DNA of 64,000 bases. Source: Phlyctochytrium arcticum (taxonomy: Eukaryota; Chytridiomycota; Chytridiomycetes; Chytridiales; Chytridiaceae). The position numbers and the translations under genes were made by a program. The DNA is taken from NCBI GenBank assembly GCA_025602905.1, contig JAHLKI010000001.1, positions 1,860,001 through 1,924,000 of the forward strand. Reading direction: 5' to 3'. Under the pieces are notes generated by a model. The model had not been told where the DNA came from. It saw only the letters and a list, made by a program, of their open reading frames with translations, and searched no databases. Below are positions 9,551-21,900 of this stretch, in pieces (positions within the stretch are counted from its first letter, which is position 1; each line of letters begins with the position of its first letter).

Positions 9551-10612
9551 CTACGAGAGGAAAGCAAGTGCAGCCAAGGCGGAACCGACGGAAAAGAAGG
9601 CTGAAAGGGCGGTTGATGAAGCTCCAGACACGGAACCGTCGGGCAAGCTTCCTCCCTTCTTGTCGCCAGATCCTGTTGATCCGCCTGTTGATCCGCCTGA
9701 TGAGCCGCCGTTGGTCTTTGAGCCCGAGGGTTGGGCAGCGTTCTCGACGGGGGTGGTAGCGCGCAATTTGGCAGCTGGGGGCCAGAAAGCGACGGGTTCG
9801 TCATTGTCGTCGTAGCACTCGACCGTGATGGAGTCGATGGTAGATTGGACTTTGGGGGCAGTGGCCCAGTTAACTTTACCACCGGCCCATTCCGAGTCGG
9901 CTTGCCAGAGGGAGAATTGGACCATGGAGGGGGTTTTGGGGAACCATTGTTCACCAGGGGGCGTCATGGCAGAAGCGGCCGTTTCTTTGGCGGGGGTGGT
10001 TTCGCGGACGACCTTGTCATCAATGGAAAACGTGATACCGGTGGATTTCCAGTCGATAACGTAGGTGTGGGCGGTTTCAATGTTGGCGACAGCGTGTTTG
10101 CCGCCGTGGACGTTGAATTCGACAATGCCCTTGTAGAAGATGTTTGTCTGGATGGTCTGGGCATCACCACCAACGGCCTCCCAGTCGATCTCGTCGCCGG
10201 TTTCCGACATTGTGATGAAGGTGGTGACAATACCGGGGACGGCGGGGGCCGTCATGCGGGTGGTGACCTTTCCGTAGCGGATCCATTGAGCGAGCGAACC
10301 CTTAACAATATCGGCGGGGGCCGTAGCGTTGGTGGGGGGGTTGAGGGTCATGGTCGCGGAGGTGCCGGTCAGGGCAAGGGCCTTGGGGCCACCGTTGTTG
10401 ATGACATAGTCGTACTTTGAGTAGTCAAAGTTGTCGGGGACACCGACGTGGGGAGTGGCATCAAAGATGCGCTCCGGCTTGAAGGGAAAGGTGCCCGAGA
10501 TGCAGTGGCCGCGTTCCTTGTCGGGGTTTCCGGTGGGGTGCGTGGCAGCAGCGTTGACGAGACTGGCAGCCGATGCGGCGAGACCGAGAGTAAGAGCCAG
10601 AGTCTTGTGCAT
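9551..10612 (-). CDS. GPI-anchored GH16 glycosidase/transglycosylase (CRH-like)
   Basis: A single exon of 353 residues. A signal peptide (residues 1 to about 22, ending LVNAAA) is followed by a GH16 domain. The catalytic signature DEIDWE lies at 140-145: by family knowledge the first Glu (141) is the nucleophile and Glu145 the acid/base. Downstream WQADSEWAGGKVNW matches the conserved C-terminal part of the Crh1/Utr2 group, which links chitin to beta-glucan at the cell wall. A Gly/Ser-rich linker follows and the protein ends in a hydrophobic segment (ALSAFFSVGSALAALAFL), the expected GPI-attachment signal. Whether it acts on chitin or only on glucan cannot be decided from motifs. The lack of introns is unlike most neighbours. 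Confidence 0.88.
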   Translation of the reverse strand: MHKTLALTLGLAASAASLVNAAATHPTGNPDKERGHCISGTFPFKPERIFDATPHVGVPDNFDYSKYDYVINNGGPKALALTGTSATMTLNPPTNATAPADIVKGSLAQWIRYGKVTTRMTAPAVPGIVTTFITMSETGDEIDWEAVGGDAQTIQTNIFYKGIVEFNVHGGKHAVANIETAHTYVIDWKSTGITFSIDDKVVRETTPAKETAASAMTPPGEQWFPKTPSMVQFSLWQADSEWAGGKVNWATAPKVQSTIDSITVECYDDNDEPVAFWPPAAKLRATTPVENAAQPSGSKTNGGSSGGSTGGSTGSGDKKGGSLPDGSVSGASSTALSAFFSVGSALAALAFLS

Positions 10613-11863
10613 TGTTACTTTGTCTATGAGGAATGAGGATTCTAAGTTGAGTCTACGGGTCTAGTTTGCGTCGTAGAGCAGCGACGACGAACCGCCAGCG
10701 ACGCTTGCTTTTGAGGTCCGCCCAACGCGAGGCTCGCCGCTCCGGCCGCTCGCAAAACTTTGTTGCTAGAAATTTGGGCCGCACCTTGTGCGACGCGCGG
10801 TAAAGGCACCCGGCGGCACAGCCGCAACCACCCTCGCGTGACTGTCGCTTTTTTGAAACTCTCTTTTCCTGGGGATTTTTGAGGGTCAACTCTATTCCCA
10901 GGGTTAGGCCTCTTCGTCTGTATGTGGGTATGTGAGGGATGGACTTTCTAGTTTCTAGTGCCAGCATCTGTGCTAGATGAACAAGTAGTGGCTTATGATA
11001 CAGGCACTAATGAATGAAATGCGCTGAATGAACCACGGCGCTGCTGGAAATGAATTAGCTGCTCTGGCAAGTTTGAAACTTTGAGCACAGAGAGGCGACC
11101 CGCGATGGTGGATGTGGATTGTGGATTCTGAGTGGACTTCCTGATCTTGGGTGGCTGTGCCTCGCCAGCTCGCCACTGCCACAATCATTTGCCCTTTAGC
11201 GTTTATTAAACTTTATTTCATCCGAGCTTGGAAAGTTGGAAGCAGCGACGCATATCGGAGGAGAATATACGAGTAGCACCAGAAATGTCTCGACTGCTGC
11301 AGGCAATGGCTTGAGGACTTGGGAGCCTTGGCTGGGATGCCTAGGTACCAGGTAGGGATCCATTACTGCCAAAGTCGCCAAAGAGTCAGATGAAGGCCAC
11401 AAAGCGTCCGTACCATACTTTACTGCTCTCATATAAAGGGAGATCTCTATCGTGGCCGTGTAGGCGCGTAGACCGGGGGACCTCAAGAGGAAACATGAAA
11501 GAGAGACCAAAAAGATCAACACTCCGGTCGGGTGGCAAGAGGAGAATACAGCGGCGCTATAGGGTGTTCACATTGCTAGCATACTACTATACATTTGGTG
11601 AAGATAAGTAAAAGGTTTAGAAGTCCATGTCAATACCCAGCAACATCAGGGCGAAACCCGCGAGAAGCCGAGAAGCGACTCCAGCGCGACCCCAAAGAAA
11701 TAATTTTGACAGTCGTGTCAGCTCGGTTCGATTCGAGGGCGCCCCACGTTTGTTGGGGGCCCGTGTGTCACGCGGGTGACCTCGGGCAAAAGTCAGAACA
11801 TCTGTGCTTTTTGTTTCCAAGATCACCTTCACTTCCATCCCACATCCATCCCGCGAAACAAAG
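10613..11863. other. Divergent intergenic region, GH16 and enoyl-CoA hydratase
   Basis: 1.25 kb that must hold both promoters. No coding signal was recognised; ORFs of 60-108 codons overlap on both strands. A run ctcatataaag lies near 11428 but is too far from either start to be called a promoter element. Confidence 0.5.
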
Positions 11864-13052
11864 ATGATCTTGAGCAGTGCCGTCCGTCCCATGCTTGCCC
11901 GCCCTTTGCTGCAGGTGCGAGCCATCAAGCCATGCCGTCAGTTCTCGGCCACTTCGCTCTCTTCCTGTAAGTTGCAGTACCTCACGTCAAAATCTCACCT
12001 CTCTTTTTGTTTATCACTCATCAATCTTCCTCGCTTTACAGATGAGTACATCAAGACGGAAAAGCGCGGCCGGGTTGCTCTCGTCACTTTGCACCGTCCC
12101 AAGGCTCTCAATGCGCTGTGTACTCCTCTCATGATGGAGCTCAACGCTGCATTGGCCGAATTTGACAAGGATGCTTCTATTGGAGCCATGGTCCTGACTG
12201 GAAGCCACAAGGCTTTTGCTGGTATGTTCTTCTCTGGTATCGATTTTAAGATCCAAGATTTTGATTCTCTTTCTGCGCGGTAGCCGGTGCGGACATCAAG
12301 GAGATGAGCACATTGAACTTTGTTGATAACTTCAAAAACAACTTTATTGAGGACTGGACGGGTGTCGCTCGTATCCGCAAGCCAGTCATTGCTGCCGTCA
12401 ATGGTTTTGCTGTAAGTTGAGTCATTGGCGGCCAAAATCACATTTGACCCAATAATCCCTGCTTAGCTTGGTGGAGGATGCGAATTGGCTATGATGTGCG
12501 ATCTCATTTACGCCGGAGATACGGCCAAATTCGGCCAGCCCGAAATCAAACTCGGCATCATCCCCGGTGCCGGCGGCACGCAGCGCTTCACCCAGGCCAT
12601 CGGCAAAGCCAAGGCCATGCATTTGACCCTCACCGGTGACATGATTAGCGCCCAGGAAGCCGAACAGGCCGGCTTGGTCGCCAAGATTTACCCTGCTGAA
12701 GAGCTCTTGGCAAAGGCGATGGAGAATGCCGAAAAGATTGCTTCATACAGTCTGCCCAGTGTCATGATGTGCAAGGAACTCGTCAACAAATGTACGTTCT
12801 TTGTTTATTCCACTTTTTATCATGTCTTCATTTCTCTGATCATGAATCTTTTTTCTAGCCTTTGAATTGCCTCTTGCCGAAGGTCTCAACCTGGAACGTC
12901 GCCTGTTCCACGCCCTCTTTGCCACCGTAAGTCATTTTCGCGATGATTTATCTCTTTGCCATCGTAACTCACACCTTTCAATGCAGCACGACCAAAAGGA
13001 GGGCATGACTGCTTTCATGGAAAAGCGCAAGCCCAATTTCAAGCACGAATAA
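11864..13052 (+). CDS. ECHS1: Mitochondrial short-chain enoyl-CoA hydratase
   Basis: Six exons, join(11864..11966, 12042..12221, 12284..12411, 12467..12791, 12859..12926, 12987..13052), 289 residues, the usual length. The first ~35 residues are rich in Arg, Ser and Ala without acids, a mitochondrial presequence. The crotonase fold follows: AGADIKEM and the oxyanion-hole region, [12 protein letters not shown] with the first catalytic Glu, and [19 protein letters not shown] with the second. Both glutamates activate water for hydration of 2-trans-enoyl-CoA in fatty-acid and branched-chain amino-acid breakdown. The C-terminal helix ([15 protein letters not shown]) is typical of ECHS1. All introns are 55-75 bp. 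The ATG at 11864 is chosen because it is followed directly by the presequence. Confidence 0.93.
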
Positions 13053-13316
13053 GTCCTTCCACCTCTGCATTCATTCATTTTCCTGTACCCTATTACATAC
13101 CCCTTTGATCAACATGACATTATCACTCTTCTTTTTTCCATTCTTCCCCTGGGAACTGCCTAATTTGAGGAAACCAAGTATATACACATCATGAACAGAA
13201 AACCAAAATGAGATTGTAAACAATGATGGCGCATGATTGTCCGTCTATACTACTTGGCTTAAAAAAACTTTGTAGAAACTGAGTCGGCTATGTTATAGAG
13301 TGTTCAGGGGTGAAAA

Positions 13317-15558
13317 TCATAGTTTCTCAAGTCCCGCAATGACATCTGCCAAAGACTGCTTATACGTCATCAAAGTGGCGACGGCCGCCTTGACGTCCTC
13401 CGGTTTCGCTTTGGCTTCCTTGAGAGCGCGAACCGCCTCTCCCTGCGTCTTAATCTGACCTTCCAATGCCTCCAACTCGGGTGTCCGCGTCACGCCCTCG
13501 GGTATCACGGACGGTAATGGTGCAGCACCCTGCTTTGCTTTGGCCTTGGCCGCTTTGCGCTGAGCCGATTTTGATAATCCCACATCCGCATCGGCGGCCA
13601 GTGCCGCCCCACCATACCGCAGCCGCCACACTTCGGCCTGTTCCGGTGGAATAATCGTAAAGAGGTACTGGGCCTCACCGACCACATGCCCGGGCAAAAT
13701 GTCGGCGCCAATCCACGTATCCGTGATTTTGCGTTTAGGCAATCGCAGCATCTCCAGAATCGTTTCCGTCGTGGATGGCATGAAGGGGTAAATGACGGAC
13801 GAGAGGAGGTAGACGAGGTTGACGGCTGTGGCCACCACGGTATCACACCGGGCGCGATCCGACGAAAAGAGCTTATTGTCGATGCGGTTGTCTTGGAGGT
13901 ACAGGTTTCCCCGGGCGGAAATGTCCATGGCGAGTTTGAGGCCTTGGCGGAGCTTAACGGATTCCATGGCGGTCACGTATTGGGAGAGGAGGGTGTTGAC
14001 GTCTTCGATCAGGGCTTGCTCGGGCTCCCCTGTGACGGTGTAAGCAGGAATCACATTATCGTACTTGGCCTTGACGAATTTGAGGACCCGGTTCACAAAG
14101 TTGCCCAAGTTGGCCAGCAGCTCGTTGTTGTTGCAGGCCACGAAACCGGCCCAGGTGAATTGGGCGTCACCGGATTCGGGACGGTTGTTGAGGAGGTAGT
14201 ATCGCCAGACAGAGACGGGCACACCTACTTCCACAACATGGTGGCCAAAGACTCCAATCCCGCGGGATTTAGAGAATTTGCCGCCTTCGTATTGGAGATA
14301 CTCGGTGGTATTGATGTGGTGGAGGAGGGTCCAATCTTCGCCCGTGCCAAGAAGGGTAGACGGGAATACGACAGTGTGGAACGGAACATTGTCCTTGCCC
14401 ATGAATTGGTACAATTGGACCTCGTTGGGGTTCTTCCACCATTTTTCCCATTCCGGCGTGTAGTTGGCAGTGATGGATGGGTACCCGATACAAGCATCGA
14501 ACCAGACGTAAAACACCTTTTTCTCAAAGCCATCCTTGGGCACCGGTACTCCCCATTTGAGATCTCGGGTAATACACCGCTCCTTCAAGCCCTCCTTGAG
14601 CCAGGCTTTGGTAATATTGATGGTATTGGTAGACCAGGCACCTTCAACAGAGGATTTCTCGACCCATTTTTCCAGTCTTGGCTGCTCCTTACCAAGATCC
14701 AGAAAGATGTGGGATGTCTCGCGCAGGACAGGGGTTGTTTTGTCTAGTTTGCAGTGGGGATTGAGGAGATCTGTAGGGTCAAGTAGTTTGCCACATTCGT
14801 CGCATTGGTCACCCCGGGCGTCCGCATACCGGCAGTGAGGGCAAGTACCCTCGACAAAACGGTCTGCCAAGAACGAGTGGTGGTGGTTGCAGTACAACTG
14901 TGTCATGGTGTGCTCGGTGGTGAGACCATTTCGGTCTACATCTTTGAAAATGCCTTGTGTGATGCTATGGAAATAGTATAAGCAAAAGTGGCTACCCAAG
15001 AAGAGACAAACTCAACTCCATGGAGGGTTGAATAGACTTACTTGGTGTGCTTTTCCGTTGGTGTGCGGCCAAAATAGTCAAAGTCACAATCAAACCAGTC
15101 ATAGGTCTGCTTGTGAATCGCATGATACTTGTCGCAAAGCTCCTGGCAGGTCAAACCCTCCTCCAATGCTTTTGTTTCTGTCGCCGTGCCATACTCATCC
15201 GTTCCCGTTATGTACAGCGTGTTATATCCACGAATCCGGGCATAACTACTCGAGGGTTTTAGTATGGGAATCCCGACTTTTCCAGCAGTTTAGGGCGTAC
15301 CGGGCAAATACATCTCCACTTAGGACACAGCCGATAATGTTCCCCAGGTGAGGAACATTGTTGACGTAGGGAAGAGCAGAGGTGATGAGGACGTTGCGTT
15401 CATTAGGCTTGGGAAGGCTATCATGGTCGGAACAAAATCATCAACATTGACAGCAGTTTCCCCAACATACACAAAGATAAAACTTACATGATGTTGCCCT
15501 TGTGCTTGAGCTCAATGGTCACAGCAGGGTCCACGCCCAGCGCTTCCTTGCTTGCCAT
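13317..15558 (-). CDS. MES1: Cytosolic methionyl-tRNA synthetase with WHEP tail
   Basis: Four exons, complement(13317..14964, 15042..15245, 15301..15417, 15488..15558), 679 residues. It charges tRNA-Met for translation. The class I signature HLGN (47-50) and the KMSKS-loop equivalent KFSKS (359-363) are both present. Between them sits the zinc knuckle (CPHC and CDEC). The anticodon-binding helical domain follows, and the last ~60 residues form a WHEP domain ([20 protein letters not shown]), an RNA-binding helix-turn-helix typical of animal and some protist or fungal cytosolic enzymes; S. cerevisiae Mes1 instead has an N-terminal GST-like domain, absent here. The start at 15558 lacks any mitochondrial presequence. 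The gene shares a 287-bp divergent promoter region with TRP5. Confidence 0.95.
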
Positions 15559-15845
15559 CTTCTTTTGAAGATAACCAAAAGTAAGATCACCGAAAGATCT
15601 CCGAACGGCGCTGCTGCCAAAAAGTCAAATTGGCCAAACTGTGGGGCCCGGAGCCACGGACTCACGTGCGCGCCAATCTGGAGTCACGGAAGTCATCTCG
15701 ATCTCCGATTGAAATGCAGTCTTTCCCAGAGCTTTTTACCCGGCTTTTTACCGCACTGGATCAAGCAAAAACTTTTGAAACATCAACGTCGACCGACTGC
15801 TTATAGATTCAAGCAAGATCCAAGCTCTTCAGAAATCAGCATAAC

Positions 15846-18695
15846 ATGTCAAAGTACCTGCGAAGCACTTTTGCAAAGGCAAAGCGGGAAGGTGCGTTGT
15901 TTCTTTGGTCAAAAACAGTGTGGACAATCTCCGGCCGAAGAATATCAGGATGATGGTGTCGGATAGTCATCGCCTACCATCTTAATGTCTTGAACCTCTG
16001 CCTGAGAGCCTTTGGCGAACTCGTACTCACGTCTGTTCTGTTTTTGTTTATTCCCAACAGGTCGTCCTGCTTTCGTCTCGTACGTGACGGCGGGATATCC
16101 AGAAACAACCGACACTGTCAATGTGCTGCTTGCACTGCAGGAGGGTGGGGCCGATATTATCGAGCTGGGTAAGAGCACCATGGGTATCTGCCAGATTCGG
16201 AACAGTCCTGACATACTAGTTTCTTTTAGGTATTCCATTTTCGGATCCTATGGCCGATGGTCCAACAATCCAGGAATCAAGCTTTGTGAGTACTCGAAAT
16301 ACTCCATCTCGATGGCATGTGTAAACTGAAGGCTTGATTCGGAAACGTTTAGGTTGCCCTGAAAAATGGTGTGGACATGCTTCAATGCCTCAAGTTTGTT
16401 GAACAAGCGCGATCCGAGGGGCTGCGCGTTCCTGTTGTTCTCATGGGGTACTACAATCCCTTCCTGATCTACGGAGAAAAGAAGTTGATGCAGGATTGTG
16501 TCCGTGCGGGAGTAAACGGATTCATTGTGGTCGATTTCCCACCTGAAGAAGCTGTTCGCTTCCGAGCCGCTTGCACTGAGCATGGGTAAGTAAATTTCTT
16601 CAACTGTAATCCGCGTTCGGCATTTCAAAACCTTTACTGATTTCATTACATGTTCCGTCATACAGTCTGAGCTACATTCCTTTAATTGCGCCTTCAACTA
16701 CCGAGTCTCGTATCCAACACCTGGCCAGCATTGCAGACAGTTTCATCTATGTTGTCAGCACTCTGGGAGTTACGGGAGCTCGCACATCTATGAGCTCCGA
16801 CTTGGGCTCTTTCCTAGCACGAATCAAGAAGTACACTCAAGTGCCGCTTGCCGTCGGATTCGGTGTATCAACCCCAGAGCATTTCAAGGAGGTTGGGTCT
16901 CAGGCCGAGGGAGTGGTGATTGGGTCCAAGATCATTTCTACATTGAAGGAGGCTGGTACGTCATGTGACGCACGTAAATGCCCGTTGTCAAGTTTGCTGA
17001 ATTTGTGTTGTAGCCAAAGATGAACGAGCCAAGAAGGTGCGAGAGTACGCGTCTCATATTACCGGTCGACATGTCACCCGACCAGACGAGCCTGAGGAAG
17101 AGGTTGATGGTTCGTACAAAGCCAATGGCACTTTGTACGAAAGCAAGGTACTTCCGGAAAAGAATCTCGTACATGTACGAGCAAATCTGATGAGATCTGT
17201 ATAGGTGTCCGCACACACCATGCCTAATCGATATGGTGATTTTGGAGGTCAGTATGCGCCTGAGGCTTTAGTGGACTGTCTCGAGGAGATTGAAAAGGTA
17301 TCCTTTTGAATGATTATCGTCCATTACTTCTAGTTGCTCATACTTTACAAATATCAGGCGTTCTATGAGGCCAAAGAAGATCCTGAATTTTGGAAAGAGT
17401 TCCGATCACAATTTGAGTACATGGGACGGCCATCTCCTCTGCATATTGCTGAGCGCCTGACGGCAGATGCTGGCGGTGCTCGTATCTGGTTGAAGCGAGA
17501 GGATCTGAACCACACAGGTTCACACAAGATCAATAACGCGATCGGGCAGGTATTACTTGCCAAGCGCTTGGGCAAAAAGCGCATTATCGCTGAAACTGGT
17601 GCTGGGCAACACGGCGTTGCCACTGCTACTGTTTGTGCCAAATTTGGATTGGATTGTACAGTTTACATGGGTGCTGAGGATGTTCGCCGTCAGGCCTTGA
17701 ACGTGTTCCGTATGAAACTGCTGGGAGCCAAGGTAGTCGCTGTTGACTCTGGTTCACGTACCCTGAAGGACGCAATCAATGAGGCTCTTCGTGACTGGGT
17801 CACCAATGTTAAGACAACCCACTACTTGATTGGCTCAGCCATCGGTCCCCATCCTTTCCCTACCATCGTCAAGGAATTGCAGTCCATCATTGGACGCGAA
17901 TCTCGAGCAGAACTCCTCGCCAAGATCTCAAAATTGCCCGACGTAGTTGTGGCGTGTGTTGGTGGCGGATCCAACGCCATTGGCATGTTTGCGCCTTTTG
18001 TTGATGACAAGTCGGTTCGTATTGTGGGTGTAGAGGCTGGCGGCGATGGTAAGTCTTGTTTCATGCCGGTCCTTCTATATAAGATTAGAGGCTCACACTG
18101 CAATCTAGGAATCGAATCGGGACGTCACTCCGCAACTCTGTCGGCGGGTAAACCGGGTGTTCTCCATGGAACCCGAACATACCTGATTCAAGATGATGAT
18201 GGTCAAATAGTTGAAACTCACAGCATCAGTGCGGTAAGTCGGATATCATATCTTTGTTCCTCTCAATTGGCTAATAGGACGCTCCTTACGTAGGGTCTGG
18301 ACTATCCCGGTGTTGGACCTGAACACGCCTTCCTAAAGGACTCCCTGCGTGCAGAGTACGTCGTGGCAACAGATGCTCAGGCCATGATTGGTTTCCGAAA
18401 GCTTTCTCAACTCGAGGGCATCATCCCCGCCCTCGAATCCTCCCATGCAATCTGGACTGCGATGGAAATCGCAAAATCTTTGCCAAAGAACAAGGATGTG
18501 ATTGTTTGCCTGAGCGGCAGAGGAGACAAGGACGTTTTGTCTGTTGCGGAAGCTCTGCCAAAGATCGGACCCAAGATCGGATGGTGAGTGCACGATTTTT
18601 GTAATACTGGTGGCATCGAATAGAGTCTAATGGCCTCTTGTGATAGGGATCTGCGCTTTGAAGGCGGACATGGCGCAATGTCGCTGGATGCTTAG
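15846..18695 (+). CDS. TRP5: Bifunctional tryptophan synthase (alpha-beta fusion)
   Basis: Eleven exons, join(15846..15891, 16061..16168, 16230..16285, 16353..16585, 16666..16955, 17014..17147, 17205..17297, 17358..18048, 18109..18233, 18294..18583, 18647..18695), 704 residues, close to yeast Trp5 (707). The alpha half carries the catalytic Glu50 (IIELG) and Asp61 ([10 protein letters not shown]) for splitting indole-3-glycerol phosphate. A linker with acidic residues (DEPEEEVDG) joins the beta half, which starts at [15 protein letters not shown] and holds the PLP lysine 377 in [10 protein letters not shown], the phosphate-binding GGGSNAIG, and ESGRHS. The beta half condenses indole with serine. 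The alpha-first fusion is the standard fungal arrangement. All splice junctions keep the frame and the summed length is a multiple of three. Confidence 0.96.
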
Positions 18696-18902
18696 ACCCT
18701 GGTAGACCCCATACATTCATTTTTTTCACATTGTCATGTTTTTTCCAGTTTATCAGATTCGTTCATAGTTTCACTGTAACTAGTAATTATTTACTTCGAA
18801 GGCCGCCCTTCAGCTCTTTATATACAAAAAATTGTGCGGATGAAAAGTTGTACATCCAAAATATTATTTTGCGTTGGCGTAATACTGTCATAGGGAGGAA
18901 AG

Positions 18903-21900
18903 TCAGTCGATCGCACAAAATCGTCCAAGAGGAGAGCCACCTACCTGGTTAAAACTCAACCTCACGCTGAGGGTACGTAATGTTTCATCGCTTTGCTCTG
19001 CAAGTAGTTTCATCAAAGTCGCAACCTCCTTCTCAAACTTTTGCGCTCCAGTGTCCATTTCCCGCCTTAGTTCATCAAGTACTGCTTCATTATTTTCGTC
19101 GTCATCGTCCGACCCGAAATGAAGGCTCGTATCTTGGATATGCGAAATATCAAAACTACGTTCCCGAAATTCGAGCCGCGCAGACTGGTCACGCCGAGCA
19201 AGCCGTGCACCATACTTGTGCAATTGCTCCTGTTGGTTAAGTGTTGTTTAGCCAAGATGATAGGGTCTAATATCGCTAAACATGTCAAAAAGTCCAGTAC
19301 CTGTGTAGTGCGAAATTGTAGAATAATGTCCAAAATTTTAAATATAGTGGGAGGTTCATCCTTGGCACTGCGCACAGTCAGCATACTTTTGCTGATAATA
19401 GTGCCGAGATACTGTAGATGTGCTTTAATGAGCAAATCCATGTCGGGCTTCTTGTCGATAACGGAACGCAGGTCGCGCCATGAGCATTCAAGCACCTGGA
19501 CATTTTTGGGAATAGTATTGTCAGAATTGCTATTTGGGTAAATTTCAAATAAGAAAGCGTCATTACCTCGAACAGCACGTAATATTGCATTTGCGTGACG
19601 AAGTGATTCATCTCAGCCCATGTTAATAAACAGGAATGAAGAACGGGATAAACTAGAAAGAAGAGTCAGCATGCGGATGTCAGAGCGGCGACGCACAAAG
19701 ACGGACGTACCACTCGTCTCCCGTAAGACTTGTGGAAGGCGCATTCGCGGTTTCCACGTTGAAGACAAGGCGTGCTCAACACGCTTCAGCTTCCACAAGA
19801 AATTTGAGATGCGTCGGCACATGAAAAGGGCAGTCTCATTGAATACTGTGTCTAGTGGCGACTCGACCTGGTAGATGAGGGAGAAAACGTCCCAGCCCGT
19901 GTCACCGGGAGAGATCTAGAGAACAGGACAGGTGAGTTGCTTAGGTGAAAGATATACTTTAGCGATGATAAGAACCTCCATCATGCGCACGTCCAGCCTC
20001 CGAAGAATATCTTGATTGTCGTACTGTGCATTTGACATTCTTATACCAGTTTCCAGTGAAGAGTTTAGGTTGTGCCGGTATAATGTTGACGCAGGCTTTG
20101 TTAAAGATACCCTAACCATCACAATGGTAAGTCCAAGGATCGGATTCGCGTTGGTTGCTTCACTCACCCAATCTCATCCACCAGATACTGAATCAAATCA
20201 CCTTGTCCCAAGAAGAGATATCGCCGAACAGCCTCAAGGTGTTCCATCAACTTGTACTTGTCCAACATCACGTCCATCACCTTCTGACTGGTGTCTCGGT
20301 ACGCACGGTCAATAGTTGTTCTAAAGGCCTCGGTTGAATTGAGATCAAATACTGATGCGGGATGTTTAAGCCGACGTATAAATGATAAACGAATTAATGG
20401 TGTTACCTTCCACTGATTGACCATCTCTACTTCGTTGGATGACAAATGCAGTGTCATCGCATCGGGCCCGGAGGAAGTTCAAATTTTTACCAACCATGAA
20501 AATCTGCAAGCAGCATGAGATTGCGTCACATTAAAAGCTAATCAGTTTGTCCAACCTTCTTTGCTAATATAGAGTCGATGAAAGATGGTACCATGCCGTC
20601 ACGCATGCTGTACGACTTTTCCCAGAAATCGTCATTGTCGCTTATGGTGTGTCCGACCACAAAGAATTCTTCAAACGGATCATCTAATTCTCCTTCGTAT
20701 ATCCACCGGCGGAGCATAATGTAGAACGGTTTTGAAACCTAGGTAGTTATAGTTGGCTACACTTCGTGGATACCGTGGGAGCGATTTCACCCACCTCTGT
20801 CAACAAATGATGGGTGAACTGCTGGACGAATGGATCGCCGTGATAGCTATATTCGTTGAGGGTAGTCAATAAGGCTCCTCCTCGGTCCCCTGTCAGATTT
20901 TTAGCCGCCGGCTATTTTTCCATCTCTATGGATAATGCATTGAACACACCGGCGCAAAGGTCCACAAGTACACTCATAATTCGCAGCCTCTGTAAAGGAT
21001 CCATAGTCCAAACCAGAAGGCGTTTCAGAGTTAGTTGTGGGGCAGTAGTGCCTTCCTTCTCGTTCGTGTCCGCACTGCAGTGACTTTGGAGCACGGCAAT
21101 CAGTCGATAATAATCCGTTAATTCCCGTTGGAGCGCTGACGCGAAACTCTAAGCTCGTCGATCAGCCAGCAGTTAATACACACTTTTAAAATTCATACCT
21201 GAGCAATCATTCCTGCGTTCTTCTGACTCGTCACAACTTTGAGGTATGTGGTGGTCCGCTTGTAAAGCCATCCAACTTCGGCTAGTCGTAGCAATAGTTC
21301 GCGTAATCTCGAAGAGATGACTACCTAAATGTTTTGTAGGTGTCATGATACTGCTGTGGCACTGAATTGGTCGACAAATCCTCACATCGGGATCTATAAA
21401 GTAACCTTCGGCGCGAGGGTCATGTCGGATGTATTTGCCGTCGATGCCTTGAAAGACAAATATGATATCACGCAACCAGTCTTTCTCGGCGATATTTGGG
21501 GAATCTGAAGGAACTAGTCTCAGTCAATTGGTCCAGACTTGGGAGCCACAGGATCATCACCTCTTTTCCAAGCCTCTTGGTATGGTGAAGTAACATGTCG
21601 TTTGGTCTTCTCGATGGGCCTGTTCGATGGGCCTGCTGCCGATTGCGAAGAAGATGCTGGAGTACTTTTATTGTGGGGAAGTCTTTCCAGGCCTGCTGCA
21701 AACAGTGTATTATCGTCCTCCTGCATGAGGGTAAGCAATCCGACAGGTGTGCCTGTTGGGAGCACGCACCAATTGTCGAGCCCGTGACGATTGATTATGC
21801 TCTCCTATAGTGTAAAGCAGGTAAATGGTCGCCCAAGTGTTTTTGAGGTATCCCTATGATCTTTGTATCAGCTTGGGCAAAAGTGCTCTCAGTAGGCACC

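Noticed and set aside
9731..10420. 229-codon plus-strand frame, Gly/Asp-rich
   Set aside because: Antisense to the GH16 gene; composition reflects the complementary strand.
13686..14747. 353-codon open frame on the plus strand
   Set aside because: Lies wholly antisense to the MetRS catalytic exon; it is a shadow frame from biased codon use and has no domain.
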